Shown: positions 7,805 through 16,282 of the stretch, piece by piece
Layout of the letters: each line of letters opens with the position of its first letter
Numbering within the stretch: the stretch's first letter is position 1
NCBI GenBank assembly: GCA_937888365.1
Contig: CALBFA010000078.1
Span: forward strand, 1 to 32,231
Direction: 5' to 3'
DNA length: 32,231 nt
Source: an uncultured Fidelibacterota bacterium
Lineage (GTDB): Bacteria; Fidelibacterota; UBA8477; JABMPR01
Made by a program: the position numbers and the translations under genes
The notes under the pieces: model-generated
Databases searched by the model: none
Seen by the model: the letters and a program-made list of their open reading frames with translations, nothing else
Told to the model about the DNA's origin: nothing

Positions 7805-9727
7805 GTGAAAAAAACAAAACACCTTCCTGAAATAACTGTAAAAGCTGTCATACTCGGCATTGTTTTAAGTATGATTTTAGCGGGAGCAAATGCTTATCTG
7901 GGTCTTTTCGCTGGGATGACAGCATCGGCTTCTATTCCCGCTGCAGTGATTAGTATGGGAATATTCCGACTCTTTAAAAAACATAATATTTTAGAAAATA
8001 ATATTGTCCAAACTGCGGCTTCAGCGGGCGAGTCCCTTGCAGCAGGCGTTATTTTTACAATTCCAGCTCTCATTTTAATGGGATATTGGAAAACTTTTGA
8101 TTACTGGGAGATTGCAAAAATTGCAGGCATTGGTGGATTGATAGGTGTCCTTTTTACAATACCCTTACGACGCGCTCTTATAGTAGAAGCAAAATTAAAA
8201 TTCCCTGAAGGTATCGCAACTGCCTCGGTTTTACGAACTGGAGACTCTGACGACGACAGCGATAAAGATACGCGTGAAGGCGACTTAAAAACGTTAATCT
8301 GGGGAAGTATCGTAGGAGCCATCATGAAATTTGGTCAACAAGCTTTGGCTTTATGGGGTTCCTCTATTGAAACCGTACAGGTGATGACTGTTACGCGTGG
8401 ACAAGCCGCTTTAGGGCGTTCGATTTTTGGGATGGGGATGGATATTTCTCCTGCCCTCCTTTCTGTCGGTTTTATTGTCGGACGGAATATCGCGATACTC
8501 GTTTTCGCTGGAGGACTAATTTCTTGGGGTTTCGCAATTCCTATCTACACATATTTCAACCCTTTTGACGGTAATGCAATGGATGCGGCTTGGGATATTT
8601 GGAATGAAAAAATTCGTTATCTCGGCGTTGGGGCAATGGTTGTAGGCGGTATTTGGTCCTTTATTAAACTTTTAAAACCTTTGATTATCGGCATTAAAGC
8701 CAGTCTCAATACCTATAGTTCCTTAAATACTAATATTGAAATTAAGCGCGAAGAACAAGACATTCCTATAAAATATGTTGGTATTGCTTTAGCCATTCTC
8801 ATTATCCCCATGTATTTTATGTATTTAAATGTTCTTCAGTCAAACAGTATAGCATTGATTGTTACGTTTATTATGGTTGTATTTGGATTCCTTTTTTCCT
8901 CCGTTGCCGCCTATATGGCTGGCGTTGTAGGTTCTTCCAATAATCCAATTTCAGGTGTAACAATCGCGACAATTCTTTTTTCATCCCTACTTCTTCTGGC
9001 TCTTATGGGAGCAGGTAGTATGGAGGGAGCTGCGGGTTCTATTTTAATTGGCGCAGTGGTCTGTGCAGCGGCTTCTATTGGCGGCGATAACATGCAAGAT
9101 TTAAAAACGGGCTATTTGCTTGGCGCGACGCCATGGAAACAACAAGTGATGCAAATTGTGGGAACCATTAGTGCCGCACTTGTTTTAGGTTTTGTTCTAG
9201 ATATCCTTCACACGGCTTATACAATAGGTTCGACGGATCTCCCAGCACCTCAGGCTACATTAATGAAATCCGTAGCAGAAGGTGTGTTTCAAGGGAATTT
9301 GCCATGGAATTTTGTTATTTGGGGAGCCGTTTTAGGCATTGTTATTATTTTAATGGATGTCTTTCAAGAGAGGCGAGGTTCGGATTTTAGGATACCCGTT
9401 CTTGCCGTTTCCGTCGGTATTTATCTTCCTATCGAGCTTTCAACTCCCATATTTTTGGGAGGGATGATAGCTCATTATTTAAAAATTGTAACACAATCTG
9501 ATATTGTTGAAAAACGAGGCGTTTTACTTTCTGCTGGATTAATTACGGGCGAAGCCCTCATGGGTATCATCGTCGCGCTCCCAATATTTTTTACGATGGA
9601 TAAAGAATGGTGGCCCAATATTGCTGGATTCGAAAGTTTAGGATTAATATTTTTCGCCTTAATCATTTACTGGTTTATTTCCTTGCGTAAGATGAATCAC
9701 TCAACATCTACAGAACAAACATTATAG
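7805..9727 (+). CDS. OPT-family oligopeptide transporter
   Basis: 640-residue inner-membrane transporter of the OPT family, which takes up small peptides or metal-peptide complexes. The N-terminus KHLPEITVKAVILG followed by ANAYLGLFAGMTASASIPAA is characteristic of bacterial OPT proteins, and conserved NNP (about residue 380) and GGDNMQDLKTGYLLGATPW segments follow. About 15 hydrophobic segments span the whole length. I place the start at the GTG at 7805, preceded by AGAGG with 5-nt spacing; an in-frame TTG at 7766 would add 13 residues not typical of the family and lacks a ribosome binding site. Adenosine deaminase follows after 16 bp, so the two are probably co-transcribed for nutrient uptake and salvage. 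Exact substrate unknown. Confidence 0.93.
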   Translation: MKKTKHLPEITVKAVILGIVLSMILAGANAYLGLFAGMTASASIPAAVISMGIFRLFKKHNILENNIVQTAASAGESLAAGVIFTIPALILMGYWKTFDYWEIAKIAGIGGLIGVLFTIPLRRALIVEAKLKFPEGIATASVLRTGDSDDDSDKDTREGDLKTLIWGSIVGAIMKFGQQALALWGSSIETVQVMTVTRGQAALGRSIFGMGMDISPALLSVGFIVGRNIAILVFAGGLISWGFAIPIYTYFNPFDGNAMDAAWDIWNEKIRYLGVGAMVVGGIWSFIKLLKPLIIGIKASLNTYSSLNTNIEIKREEQDIPIKYVGIALAILIIPMYFMYLNVLQSNSIALIVTFIMVVFGFLFSSVAAYMAGVVGSSNNPISGVTIATILFSSLLLLALMGAGSMEGAAGSILIGAVVCAAASIGGDNMQDLKTGYLLGATPWKQQVMQIVGTISAALVLGFVLDILHTAYTIGSTDLPAPQATLMKSVAEGVFQGNLPWNFVIWGAVLGIVIILMDVFQERRGSDFRIPVLAVSVGIYLPIELSTPIFLGGMIAHYLKIVTQSDIVEKRGVLLSAGLITGEALMGIIVALPIFFTMDKEWWPNIAGFESLGLIFFALIIYWFISLRKMNHSTSTEQTL

Positions 9728-9743
9728 AAATCGGAGAAGTATT

Positions 9744-10796
9744 ATGAAACCCGTTACGCGCGAATTTATTCATCGTTTACCAAAGCCTGAACTCCATTGT
9801 CATTTAGATGGTTCTTTGCGGATTGAAACCATGTTAGATATTGCCCAGAAGGAAAAAATTGAACTCCCTTCAAAAGATCCAGATTTATTATTAAAAGCAG
9901 TTGCTGTTTTGGACAAAGTTAAAAATCTAGAAGAGTATATTGAAAAGTTTGGCATTACTCTATCTGTTTTGCAATCTCCTGAGTCCTTACGTCGTGCTGC
10001 TTTTGAACTAGCTGAGGATGCAGCTAAAGAAAATATTAAATACATTGAAGTTCGGTATTCCCCTATTTTGCATAACAACCATGGCATGACTCCCATGCAA
10101 AGCTTAGATGCTGTTCTAGAGGGTCTTAGGGAAGCTGAGAGCGAATTTAATATTCAAACAGGTGTCATCATTTGCGGGATTCGAAATATTTCTCCCGATG
10201 TATCGCTTCAACTGGCCGAATTAGCCGTGGCGTATAAATATCGTGGCGTCGTTGGCTTTGATTTAGCAGGAGCCGAAGAGAATAATCCCGCTAAAGCGCA
10301 TATCGGTGCATTCTACTTAACACGGAATAATAATATCAATATCACATTACACGCTGGTGAGGCCTATGGTCCGGAAAGTATTCATCAAGCCATACATTAT
10401 TGCGGTGCCAACCGGATTGGACATGGAACGCGCCTTAAAGAAAACGGCGACTTATTGAATTATGTCAACGATCAACGCATTTGTTTAGAAATTTGCCTCA
10501 ATTCCAACGTGCATACGCAATCTATCAAAAAGATTGAAGATCATCCAATACGATTGTATCTTGACTATGGTTTGAGACTTTCATTAAATACAGACAATCG
10601 ACTTATTTCAAACACAACGCTAGTTGATGAATACATGACGGCCTATAAATATTTTAATTTTAATATGTTAGATTTCAAAGATATCATCATTTCTGGATTT
10701 AAAAGTGCATTTTTACATCATAGAGAACGAACGCGTCTTATCAAAGATGTAGCAGATGAGATTGATGACTACCTTGGTATTGTTCATCCTCATTAG
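9744..10796 (+). CDS. add: Adenosine deaminase
   Basis: 350 residues, the usual bacterial length. It deaminates adenosine (and deoxyadenosine) to inosine in purine salvage. The zinc and active-site motifs are all visible: HCHLDGS (H18, H20), HAGE (203-206), IGHGTR (H227) and LNTDN (D284). The last motif reads TDN rather than the TDD of many family members; such variants exist among bacterial adenosine deaminases, but adenine or other adenosine-like substrates cannot be excluded by sequence alone. The ATG at 9744 follows GGAGAAG. It lies 16 bp after the OPT transporter gene and is followed by a hairpin terminator, so it is the last gene of a two-gene operon. Confidence 0.92.
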   Translation: MKPVTREFIHRLPKPELHCHLDGSLRIETMLDIAQKEKIELPSKDPDLLLKAVAVLDKVKNLEEYIEKFGITLSVLQSPESLRRAAFELAEDAAKENIKYIEVRYSPILHNNHGMTPMQSLDAVLEGLREAESEFNIQTGVIICGIRNISPDVSLQLAELAVAYKYRGVVGFDLAGAEENNPAKAHIGAFYLTRNNNINITLHAGEAYGPESIHQAIHYCGANRIGHGTRLKENGDLLNYVNDQRICLEICLNSNVHTQSIKKIEDHPIRLYLDYGLRLSLNTDNRLISNTTLVDEYMTAYKYFNFNMLDFKDIIISGFKSAFLHHRERTRLIKDVADEIDDYLGIVHPH

Positions 10797-10808
10797 GAAT
10801 ATTAAAAC

Positions 10809-10841
10809 AAAAAAAGGCTCTTTTAATAGAACCTTTTTTTT
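10809..10841. terminator. Bidirectional terminator between add and tRNA-Ser
   Basis: A7-GG-C-TCT / AGA-A-CC-T8 hairpin with one internal mismatch. The T-run on the plus strand ends add, and the complementary T-run on the minus strand lies directly after the 3' end of tRNA-Ser, so it probably serves both. Confidence 0.8.
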
Positions 10842-10842
10842 G

Positions 10843-10927
10843 CGGAGAAGGAGAGATTCGAACTCTCGGTAGTTTGACCTACACACGCTTTCCAAGCGTG
10901 CACCTTAAGCCACTCGGACACCTCTCC
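10843..10927 (-). tRNA. tRNA-Ser(GGA)
   Basis: 85-nt cloverleaf. Acceptor stem GGAGAGG/CTTCTCC with one G-U pair and discriminator G. The anticodon loop TTGGAAA in stem CACGC/GCGTG gives anticodon GGA (10891-10893), reading UCC/UCU. It has the long variable arm typical of class II tRNAs (GTAGG/CTACC) and a T arm GAGAG-TTCGAAT-CTCTC. CCA is not encoded. Confidence 0.95.
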
Positions 10928-10968
10928 ATTTTTCAATACTGTCAGTCCAAGGACTTACAGCGAGGGCG

Positions 10969-10996
10969 AATATAATCGAAGACTTGTCGGCTGCAA
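10969..10996 (-). promoter_or_regulatory. Predicted promoter of tRNA-Ser
   Basis: On the minus strand, -35 TTGCAG (10991-10996), 16-bp spacer, -10 TATATT (10969-10974), then a GC-rich discriminator CGCCCTCG as expected for stringently controlled stable-RNA promoters. A TTGACA also occurs at 10999-11004 but its spacing (about 23 bp or more) is too long. Confidence 0.6.
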
Positions 10997-11034
10997 ATGT
11001 CAAAATATGTGAACTGCTTGAATCATATAAATAG

Positions 11035-11068
11035 AAAAACACCTAATAACCCCACTAATTATTAGGTG
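11035..11068 (-). terminator. Intrinsic terminator of ald
   Basis: Perfect 10-bp stem CACCTAATAA / TTATTAGGTG with a 9-nt loop. On the minus strand it is followed by a T5 run (A5 at 11035-11039 on the plus strand). It ends the M16 peptidase-ald transcript. Confidence 0.85.
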
Positions 11069-11093
11069 CTTCATTATTTTAAATATAGATCAA

Positions 11094-12209
11094 CTAGCCT
11101 AACAAAGTTTCAGCAGGTGAATATTCCATCGAAAATGCATCGGCAACAGCTTTGCAGGTTACATTGCCTTTGTACATATTAAGACCAAGCTTAAAACCGT
11201 CATCACTTTTTAAAGCATCGACAGGCCCCATGTCTGCAATCTTCAATACATAGGGTAATGTTGCATTTGTTAGAGCAATTGTAGATGTATAAGGCACTGC
11301 GCCAGGCATATTTGCGACACAGTAATGAACAATGCCATGTACGAGAAAAGTAGGTTTTTCATGCGTTGTTGGACGACATGTTTCAATACATCCACCTTGA
11401 TCAACAGCGACGTCAACAACGACGGATCCCTTACGCATCAATTTAAGCATATTTTTAGTCACCAGAGCAGGAGCTTTTGCACCTGGAACCAATACTGCAC
11501 CAATCAATAAATCCGTTTGAGGCAATAATTTTTTAATATTAGCAGACGTCGAATACATTGTAAAAACGTTTGCTGGCATGATGTCGTCGAGTTCTCTTAG
11601 TCTGTTGATATTTAAATCAAACATATAGACTTGAGCTCCTAGCCCCGCAGCCATTTTCGCGGCATTTGTACCGACTATTCCCCCACCAAGAATCATTACG
11701 GTGGCAGGTTTTACACCTGGAACACCGCCTAGTAATATCCCTCGTCCACCCATTCGTTTTTCAAGAAACTTAGCGCCTTCTTGCGTCGCCATTCTTCCAG
11801 CAACTTCACTCATTGGTTTTAATAATGGCAAAGAATGATTAGGTGATTCGACGGTTTCATACGCTATGGCCGTTGCCCCTGATTTCAAGAATGAGTCCGT
11901 TAATTCCTTGTCGGCAGCAAAATGAAAATATGTAAAAACAGTTTGATCTTTTCGTGCCATTGCTATTTCAACGGGTTGAGGTTCTTTTACTTTTACTATC
12001 ATGTCTGCAGTTGCCCAAATTTCTGCAGCAGTTTCAATAATAATAGCGCCTGCGTCGATATAAGCTTCATTTAAAAATCCAGAGTTTACACCTGCATTAT
12101 TTTGAATTAATACTTTGTGATGTCTTTGGACGAGAGTTTCTACACCACCGGGTGTCATGGCAACTCTATTTTCATTATTTTTAATTTCTGTGGGTACTCC
12201 GATAATCAT
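11094..12209 (-). CDS. ald: Alanine dehydrogenase
   Basis: 371 residues, the standard length. It catalyses the reversible NAD-dependent oxidative deamination of L-alanine to pyruvate and ammonia. Visible signatures are the N-terminal IGVPTEIKNNENRVAMTPGG, KVKEPQP (substrate-binding lysine), TYFHFAAD (active-site histidine) and the Rossmann glycine motif ILGGGIVG. I place the start at the ATG at 12209: GGAGG lies five bases before it and is itself part of a four-codon in-frame extension beginning at 12221. The gene lies 23 bp downstream of the M16 peptidase gene and shares its promoter. The functional link could be peptide and amino acid catabolism, but that is inference. Confidence 0.95.
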   Translation of the reverse strand: MIIGVPTEIKNNENRVAMTPGGVETLVQRHHKVLIQNNAGVNSGFLNEAYIDAGAIIIETAAEIWATADMIVKVKEPQPVEIAMARKDQTVFTYFHFAADKELTDSFLKSGATAIAYETVESPNHSLPLLKPMSEVAGRMATQEGAKFLEKRMGGRGILLGGVPGVKPATVMILGGGIVGTNAAKMAAGLGAQVYMFDLNINRLRELDDIMPANVFTMYSTSANIKKLLPQTDLLIGAVLVPGAKAPALVTKNMLKLMRKGSVVVDVAVDQGGCIETCRPTTHEKPTFLVHGIVHYCVANMPGAVPYTSTIALTNATLPYVLKIADMGPVDALKSDDGFKLGLNMYKGNVTCKAVADAFSMEYSPAETLLG

Positions 12210-12232
12210 GGCTTCCTCCATAAATCGTTAAT

Positions 12233-13465
12233 TTATATCGTGTTCTCTCCTTCGAGAATCGTTGTTAAAAACGCATCATAATTGAACAATTCTTGTGCCA
12301 ATTCCAATACTTGATTGGCTGTTACGGCCTCAATTCTTTCCATAAATTCATCCAAACTAAAATTTCGATGATAGTACATTTGTTGCCGTCCTAAGCGTAT
12401 CATACGTCTTTCCATGGATTCATCAGACATCACAACTCCAGATTTATACTGCGCTTTTACGCGTTGAAGTTCCAGCTCTGGTATAGCTTGTTTTTTAATA
12501 ATCTCAAGTTCTTGTTTTATAAGTTCAATTGCTTTTTCACTTTTTGATTTTTCTGTAGCACAATAAATGCCGAAAGTACCCGTATCTTCATAAAGGTTCA
12601 CAAACGAAAATATGGAATATGCGACACCATATTTTTCTCGAATATTCTGAAATAATCGTGCACTCATCCCTCCGCTTAATATTGAATTTAATATGGCTAA
12701 GGGCCAACGATTATTATCATGTACAGAAACGGTTCGGGTTCCATAAATCATGTGACTTTGAGATATATCCTTTTGGAAAACATATTTGCCTCTACGTGCG
12801 TCATTTTCAGGTACAATATTTCCAATGATTTTTGTTTTTCGTTTAATTTGAAAATATGCATCGACAAAATTCAATAATTGCTCGTGTTCAACAAAGCCCG
12901 CTGCAACAATAACTATTTTTTCAGGCGTATAATTTTCATTAAGATATTGATTAAGTTTATCACTATTAAATTGCCGAATTGACGATTCATTTCCAATAAC
13001 AGGCTTCCCTAAATTATGATTTGGGAAAATATGAGCATCAAAATGTTCGAAAATAACGTCGTCAGGCATATCTTGATAATCTCTTAGTTCATCAAGAACT
13101 ACTTCTTTTTCTCGCTCAATTTCGGCTTTTGGAAAAGTCGGATTCAACAATATATCGGAAAGTATATTGACAGCGATATTTAGATGTTCACTTAATACGC
13201 GAGCATGAAAACAGGTATATTCCTGCGATGTAAATGCATTGAGTGTGCCACCAACACTTTCTAATTCGTTAGCAATATCATAAACATTTCGATTTGTCGT
13301 CCCCTTAAATATCGCATGTTCAAGAAAATGTGAAATTCCTGCAACTTCATCGAATTCATTCCGACTACCCGTTCGAACCCAGAAGCCTAAGGCAACAGAG
13401 CGAACAGACGCTACACTTTCGGTAACAATTGTAAGTCCATTTTGAAGTATTGTCGATTTACGCAT
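12233..13465 (-). CDS. M16-family zinc metallopeptidase (processing peptidase type)
   Basis: 410 residues, the size of single-unit M16B peptidases such as the Bacillus YmxG/MlpA group and mitochondrial processing peptidase beta. The inverted zinc motif HFLEH (H46, E49, H50) is intact and is followed by FKGTTNR and the downstream acidic stretch EREKEVVLDELRDYQDMPDD (about 115-135) that provides the third zinc ligand. No signal peptide is seen, so it is probably cytoplasmic. In many bacteria a gene of this family follows pnp, as it does here, though a terminator and separate promoter intervene. The ATG has GGAGAG about ten bases upstream. The exact substrate is unknown. Confidence 0.92.
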   Translation of the reverse strand: MRKSTILQNGLTIVTESVASVRSVALGFWVRTGSRNEFDEVAGISHFLEHAIFKGTTNRNVYDIANELESVGGTLNAFTSQEYTCFHARVLSEHLNIAVNILSDILLNPTFPKAEIEREKEVVLDELRDYQDMPDDVIFEHFDAHIFPNHNLGKPVIGNESSIRQFNSDKLNQYLNENYTPEKIVIVAAGFVEHEQLLNFVDAYFQIKRKTKIIGNIVPENDARRGKYVFQKDISQSHMIYGTRTVSVHDNNRWPLAILNSILSGGMSARLFQNIREKYGVAYSIFSFVNLYEDTGTFGIYCATEKSKSEKAIELIKQELEIIKKQAIPELELQRVKAQYKSGVVMSDESMERRMIRLGRQQMYYHRNFSLDEFMERIEAVTANQVLELAQELFNYDAFLTTILEGENTI

Positions 13466-13554
13466 CTCTACGAAACTCTCCGCCCAGTTAGATTATTTCT
13501 AAATACTTAGATAAAATCTTAACGTTAAATTGAATGGTGTTAACTATTTACTTT

Positions 13555-13583
13555 TCTATAATGTGTATCCGTCTAACAAGCAA
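13555..13583 (-). promoter_or_regulatory. Predicted promoter of the M16 peptidase-ald unit
   Basis: On the minus strand, -35 TTGCTT (13578-13583), 17-bp spacer, -10 TATAGA (13555-13560). The leader to the M16 start would be about 80 nt. Confidence 0.5.
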
Positions 13584-13697
13584 AGGTTTAGTCTCTTTTG
13601 ATCGTTATTGATTGGCTGTTCTATCGGGCAATGATTTGAAAATTTATTTCATCTCTTTTTATCGATACAAATTAATTATATAAGTACATTAATTAAA

Positions 13698-13727
13698 ATG
13701 GCAGAGTCTTTTTACAAACTCTGCCAT
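13698..13727 (-). terminator. Intrinsic terminator of pnp operon
   Basis: Perfect 10-bp stem ATGGCAGAGT / ACTCTGCCAT with a 10-nt loop. On the minus strand it is followed by a T-rich tract (TTTTAATTAA). It lies 40 bp after the pnp stop codon. Confidence 0.8.
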
Positions 13728-13766
13728 GGTAATAGTTATCTTTGTTCATTAAATAAGACGATTAAT

Positions 13767-15947
13767 TTAGTCTCTTCTAAATCGTTTATTTCCACCGCTT
13801 CTAGAGTTATCTCTGTTGCCACTACGTTCAGGTCTTTCGCGACGAGGTGGTTCAACATAACCTTCAGGTTTTTCTAAAAGATCTCTACGGCTTAGGTTTA
13901 AGCGACCTTCTCTGTCAACTTCTAACAATTTTACTTTAACAGAATCACCAATATTTAAAATATCAGTCACTTTATCGACGCGTTCCCAAGCAAGTTTACT
14001 AATATGCACTAAGCCTTCTTTGCCTGGTAAAATTTCGACAAATGCACCAAAATCCATGATTCGTTTGACGGTACCGTCAAATACTTCATCAACTTTTGGT
14101 TTACGAACGGTATTAAATACGCGTTCATATGCAGCATCAGCAGAATCTTGATCAAGTGCAAAAATGAGCACGGTTCCATCATTATCGATATCAACTGTTG
14201 CACCTGTATCGGCAGTAATAGATTTAATATTTTTGCCTCCTGGTCCAATAACCATTCCAATATCATCAATATCAACTTGCATTGTCATATATCTTGGAGC
14301 ATAAGGAGACATTTCTGCGCGAGGTGCAGCGAGTTCTTCTTCCATGATATTAATGATATGCTCGCGTCCTTTTTTGGCTTGTTCCAATGCTTCACGCATT
14401 ATTTCAGTACTTAAACCTTGAATTTTAAGATCCATTTGGATGGCTGTTACGCCGTCACGACTACCCGTAACTTTAAAATCCATGTCGCCATAATGATCTT
14501 CATCACCGAGGATGTCGCTTAAAACAGCATGACGTTTTCCATCAGAGATGAGTCCCATTGCAATACCGGCAATCGTTTTCTTGAGACCAACGCCTGCATC
14601 CATCAACGATAAGGAACCACCGCAAACACTCGCCATTGAAGAGGAACCATTTGATTCCAATATTTCTGACACGATACGTGTTGTGTAAGGGAAATCTGGT
14701 TTTTTAGGCATATGAAATTTTAACGCTCTTTCGGCTAAATTTCCATGACCAATTTCACGACGTCCCGTAAATCCAATACGACCTACTTCACCAACACTAT
14801 AAGGTGGAAAGTTATAATGGAGATAGAATGTTTTTCTCATATCATTATCAATATCATCAATGATTTGTTCGTCATCTTTTGTTCCAAGTGTTGTAGCAAC
14901 AAGAGCTTGTGTTTCACCACGTGTAAATAATGCCGATCCATGCGCTCTAGGTAAGACACCTGTTTTTATCGTAATTTTGCGAATTTCTTCTAAATTACGT
15001 CCATCAACACGAACTCTATCTGTCATAATTCTTTCACGAATATTTGCTTTTAAACGATCCGAAAAAGTTGATTTGACAGTGCCTAAATCGTCTGGATATT
15101 CTTCTTCAAATTGCAACGCTAACGCTTTTGCAAAATCATCTTTTGCCAAGGAGCGTTTTTGTTTTTCAACAATCGAATTTAATTCAGATAACTTTGTTTC
15201 GTCAATTGCAGCGTTCACTTTGGCAATAAGTTCATCTTTTGAATGATCAATTTCCATAACGCGTTTGACAGGATTAACTTCGTCGATTATAGTTTGTTGA
15301 AAATCGATCAGAATTTTAATCTGAGTCTGTGCAAATTCAATCGCTTTTATGAGTATATCTTCCGTTACTTCGTGCAATTCACCTTCAACCATTGTGACAT
15401 CAGTTGCTGTTCCAGCGACGATAACATCCATCTCAGAAACGTTCATTTGCTCCATCGTTGGGTTGACAATGAATTCTCCATCAATGAGTCCAACCCTGAC
15501 AGATGCTAGAGGTTCTGCTAACGGTAAATCAGAAACACAAATTGCTGCTGAAGCACCCAAAACACTTAATGCATCTGCTGGATTTTCTTTGTCTGTTGAG
15601 ACAACGGTTATCATTATTTGTGTTTCAGCCATATAGCCTTCCACAAACATGGGACGTATGGGACGGTCCGTTAAACGAGCCGTCAATATTTCTTTTTCGG
15701 AAGGTCGGGCTTCGCGTTTAAAAAATCCACCTGGAATTTTTCCACCAGCATAGGTTTTTTCGCGAAATTCAACTTGAAGAGGAAAAAATCCTCGGGAAAA
15801 ATCGTTTTCTTTAGCAGCTGTAACAACTGCCAGTAGAGCAGTTTCGCCATACTGTACGAAAACTGATCCATTTGCTTGTTTGGCCATAAGACCTGTCTCA
15901 ATAGACAGCGTCTTTCCACCAAATACTATTTCTTTACGAATCAAAAA
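13767..15947 (-). CDS. pnp: Polyribonucleotide nucleotidyltransferase (PNPase)
   Basis: 726 residues, full family length. It is a phosphorolytic 3'-5' exoribonuclease and degradosome component. The order is RNase PH domain 1, helical linker, RNase PH domain 2 (with SSMASVCGGSLSLMDAGV and GDEDHYGDMDFKVTGS around the phosphate and metal sites), a KH domain with IGPGGKNIKSI, an S1 domain (FDGTVKRIMDFGAFVEILPG) and a basic, disordered arginine-rich tail. I choose the TTG at 15947 because GGAG lies six bases upstream and the family begins [M]xxKEIxxGGKTLSxETG; the longer open frame to 15968 would place the ribosome binding site inside the coding region. It lies 57 bp after rpsO, the common order. 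Confidence 0.97.
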   Translation of the reverse strand, partial: FLIRKEIVFGGKTLSIETGLMAKQANGSVFVQYGETALLAVVTAAKENDFSRGFFPLQVEFREKTYAGGKIPGGFFKREARPSEKEILTARLTDRPIRPMFVEGYMAETQIMITVVSTDKENPADALSVLGASAAICVSDLPLAEPLASVRVGLIDGEFIVNPTMEQMNVSEMDVIVAGTATDVTMVEGELHEVTEDILIKAIEFAQTQIKILIDFQQTIIDEVNPVKRVMEIDHSKDELIAKVNAAIDETKLSELNSIVEKQKRSLAKDDFAKALALQFEEEYPDDLGTVKSTFSDRLKANIRERIMTDRVRVDGRNLEEIRKITIKTGVLPRAHGSALFTRGETQALVATTLGTKDDEQIIDDIDNDMRKTFYLHYNFPPYSVGEVGRIGFTGRREIGHGNLAERALKFHMPKKPDFPYTTRIVSEILESNGSSSMASVCGGSLSLMDAGVGLKKTIAGIAMGLISDGKRHAVLSDILGDEDHYGDMDFKVTGSRDGVTAIQMDLKIQGLSTEIMREALEQAKKGREHIINIMEEELAAPRAEMSPYAPRYMTMQVDIDDIGMVIGPGGKNIKSITADTGATVDIDNDGTVLIFALDQDSADAAYERVFNTVRKPKVDEVFDGTVKRIMDFGAFVEILPGKEGLVHISKLAWERVDKVTDILNIGDSVKVKLLEVDREGRLNLSRRDLLEKPEGYVEPPRRERPERSGNRDNSRSGGNKRFRRD

Positions 15948-16004
15948 TGACTCCGTTCTAAACAACAATTACACCAAAATGTAAATGCCGCTTAATAAGT
16001 TTGT

Positions 16005-16274
16005 TTATCGGCGAATACCGAGTTTAGCTATCAATTCTTTATATTCATTTACGTCGTTGCGCATGATGTATCTAAGTAAACGACGACGTTGCCCTACTTT
16101 AATCAAAAGACCCCGACGTGTATGATGATCTTTTTTAAATTTCTTTAAATGCTCTGTTAATAGACGGATGTCTTCTGTTAATAACGCCACTTGTACAGCA
16201 GATGAACCAACGTCACCTTCTTTTTTACCGTACTCTTTAATTATAGCATCTTTTACTTCTTTTGTTAAGGCCAT
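16005..16274 (-). CDS. rpsO: Ribosomal protein S15
   Basis: 89 residues, exactly the usual size of bacterial S15, which binds 16S rRNA h20-h22 in the early assembly of the 30S platform. Characteristic blocks are VALLTEDIRLLTEHLKKFKK, DHHTRRGLLIKVGQRRRLL and the C-terminal NDVNEYKELIAKLGIRR. The ATG has a strong GGAGGG site. It starts eight bases after the ribF stop and precedes pnp, the widely conserved rpsO-pnp pair. Confidence 0.98.
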   Translation of the reverse strand: MALTKEVKDAIIKEYGKKEGDVGSSAVQVALLTEDIRLLTEHLKKFKKDHHTRRGLLIKVGQRRRLLRYIMRNDVNEYKELIAKLGIRR

Positions 16275-16282
16275 TTGCCCTC

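Larger units (their letters stand above)
13466..13766. other. Intergenic region between M16 peptidase gene and pnp
   Basis: This 301-bp gap carries the pnp terminator at its right side and the M16-ald promoter in the middle. The remainder is AT-rich, with a palindrome TTAACGTTAA near 13530 in the M16 leader that could be an operator. No coding sequence is supported. Confidence 0.6.

Noticed and set aside
7667-7805. Minus-strand open stretch upstream of the OPT gene rich in Lys, Glu and Arg (reads like a protein tail)
   Set aside because: It has no start codon, overlaps the OPT ribosome binding site, and its charged composition follows simply from reading the complement of a T/C-rich leader. 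It could be a gene remnant but nothing recognisable supports that.
10999-11004. Consensus TTGACA upstream of tRNA-Ser
   Set aside because: Spacing to the TATATT box is about 24 bp, too long for sigma70. The TTGCAG at 16 bp fits the arrangement at the other tRNA gene.
14009-15922. Several open frames on both strands overlapping pnp
   Set aside because: They are shadows of the PNPase coding sequence, which is full-length and intact across the whole region.
15948-15968. Seven-codon upstream extension of pnp
   Set aside because: The extension contains the GGAG ribosome binding site for the TTG at 15947, and the family starts there.
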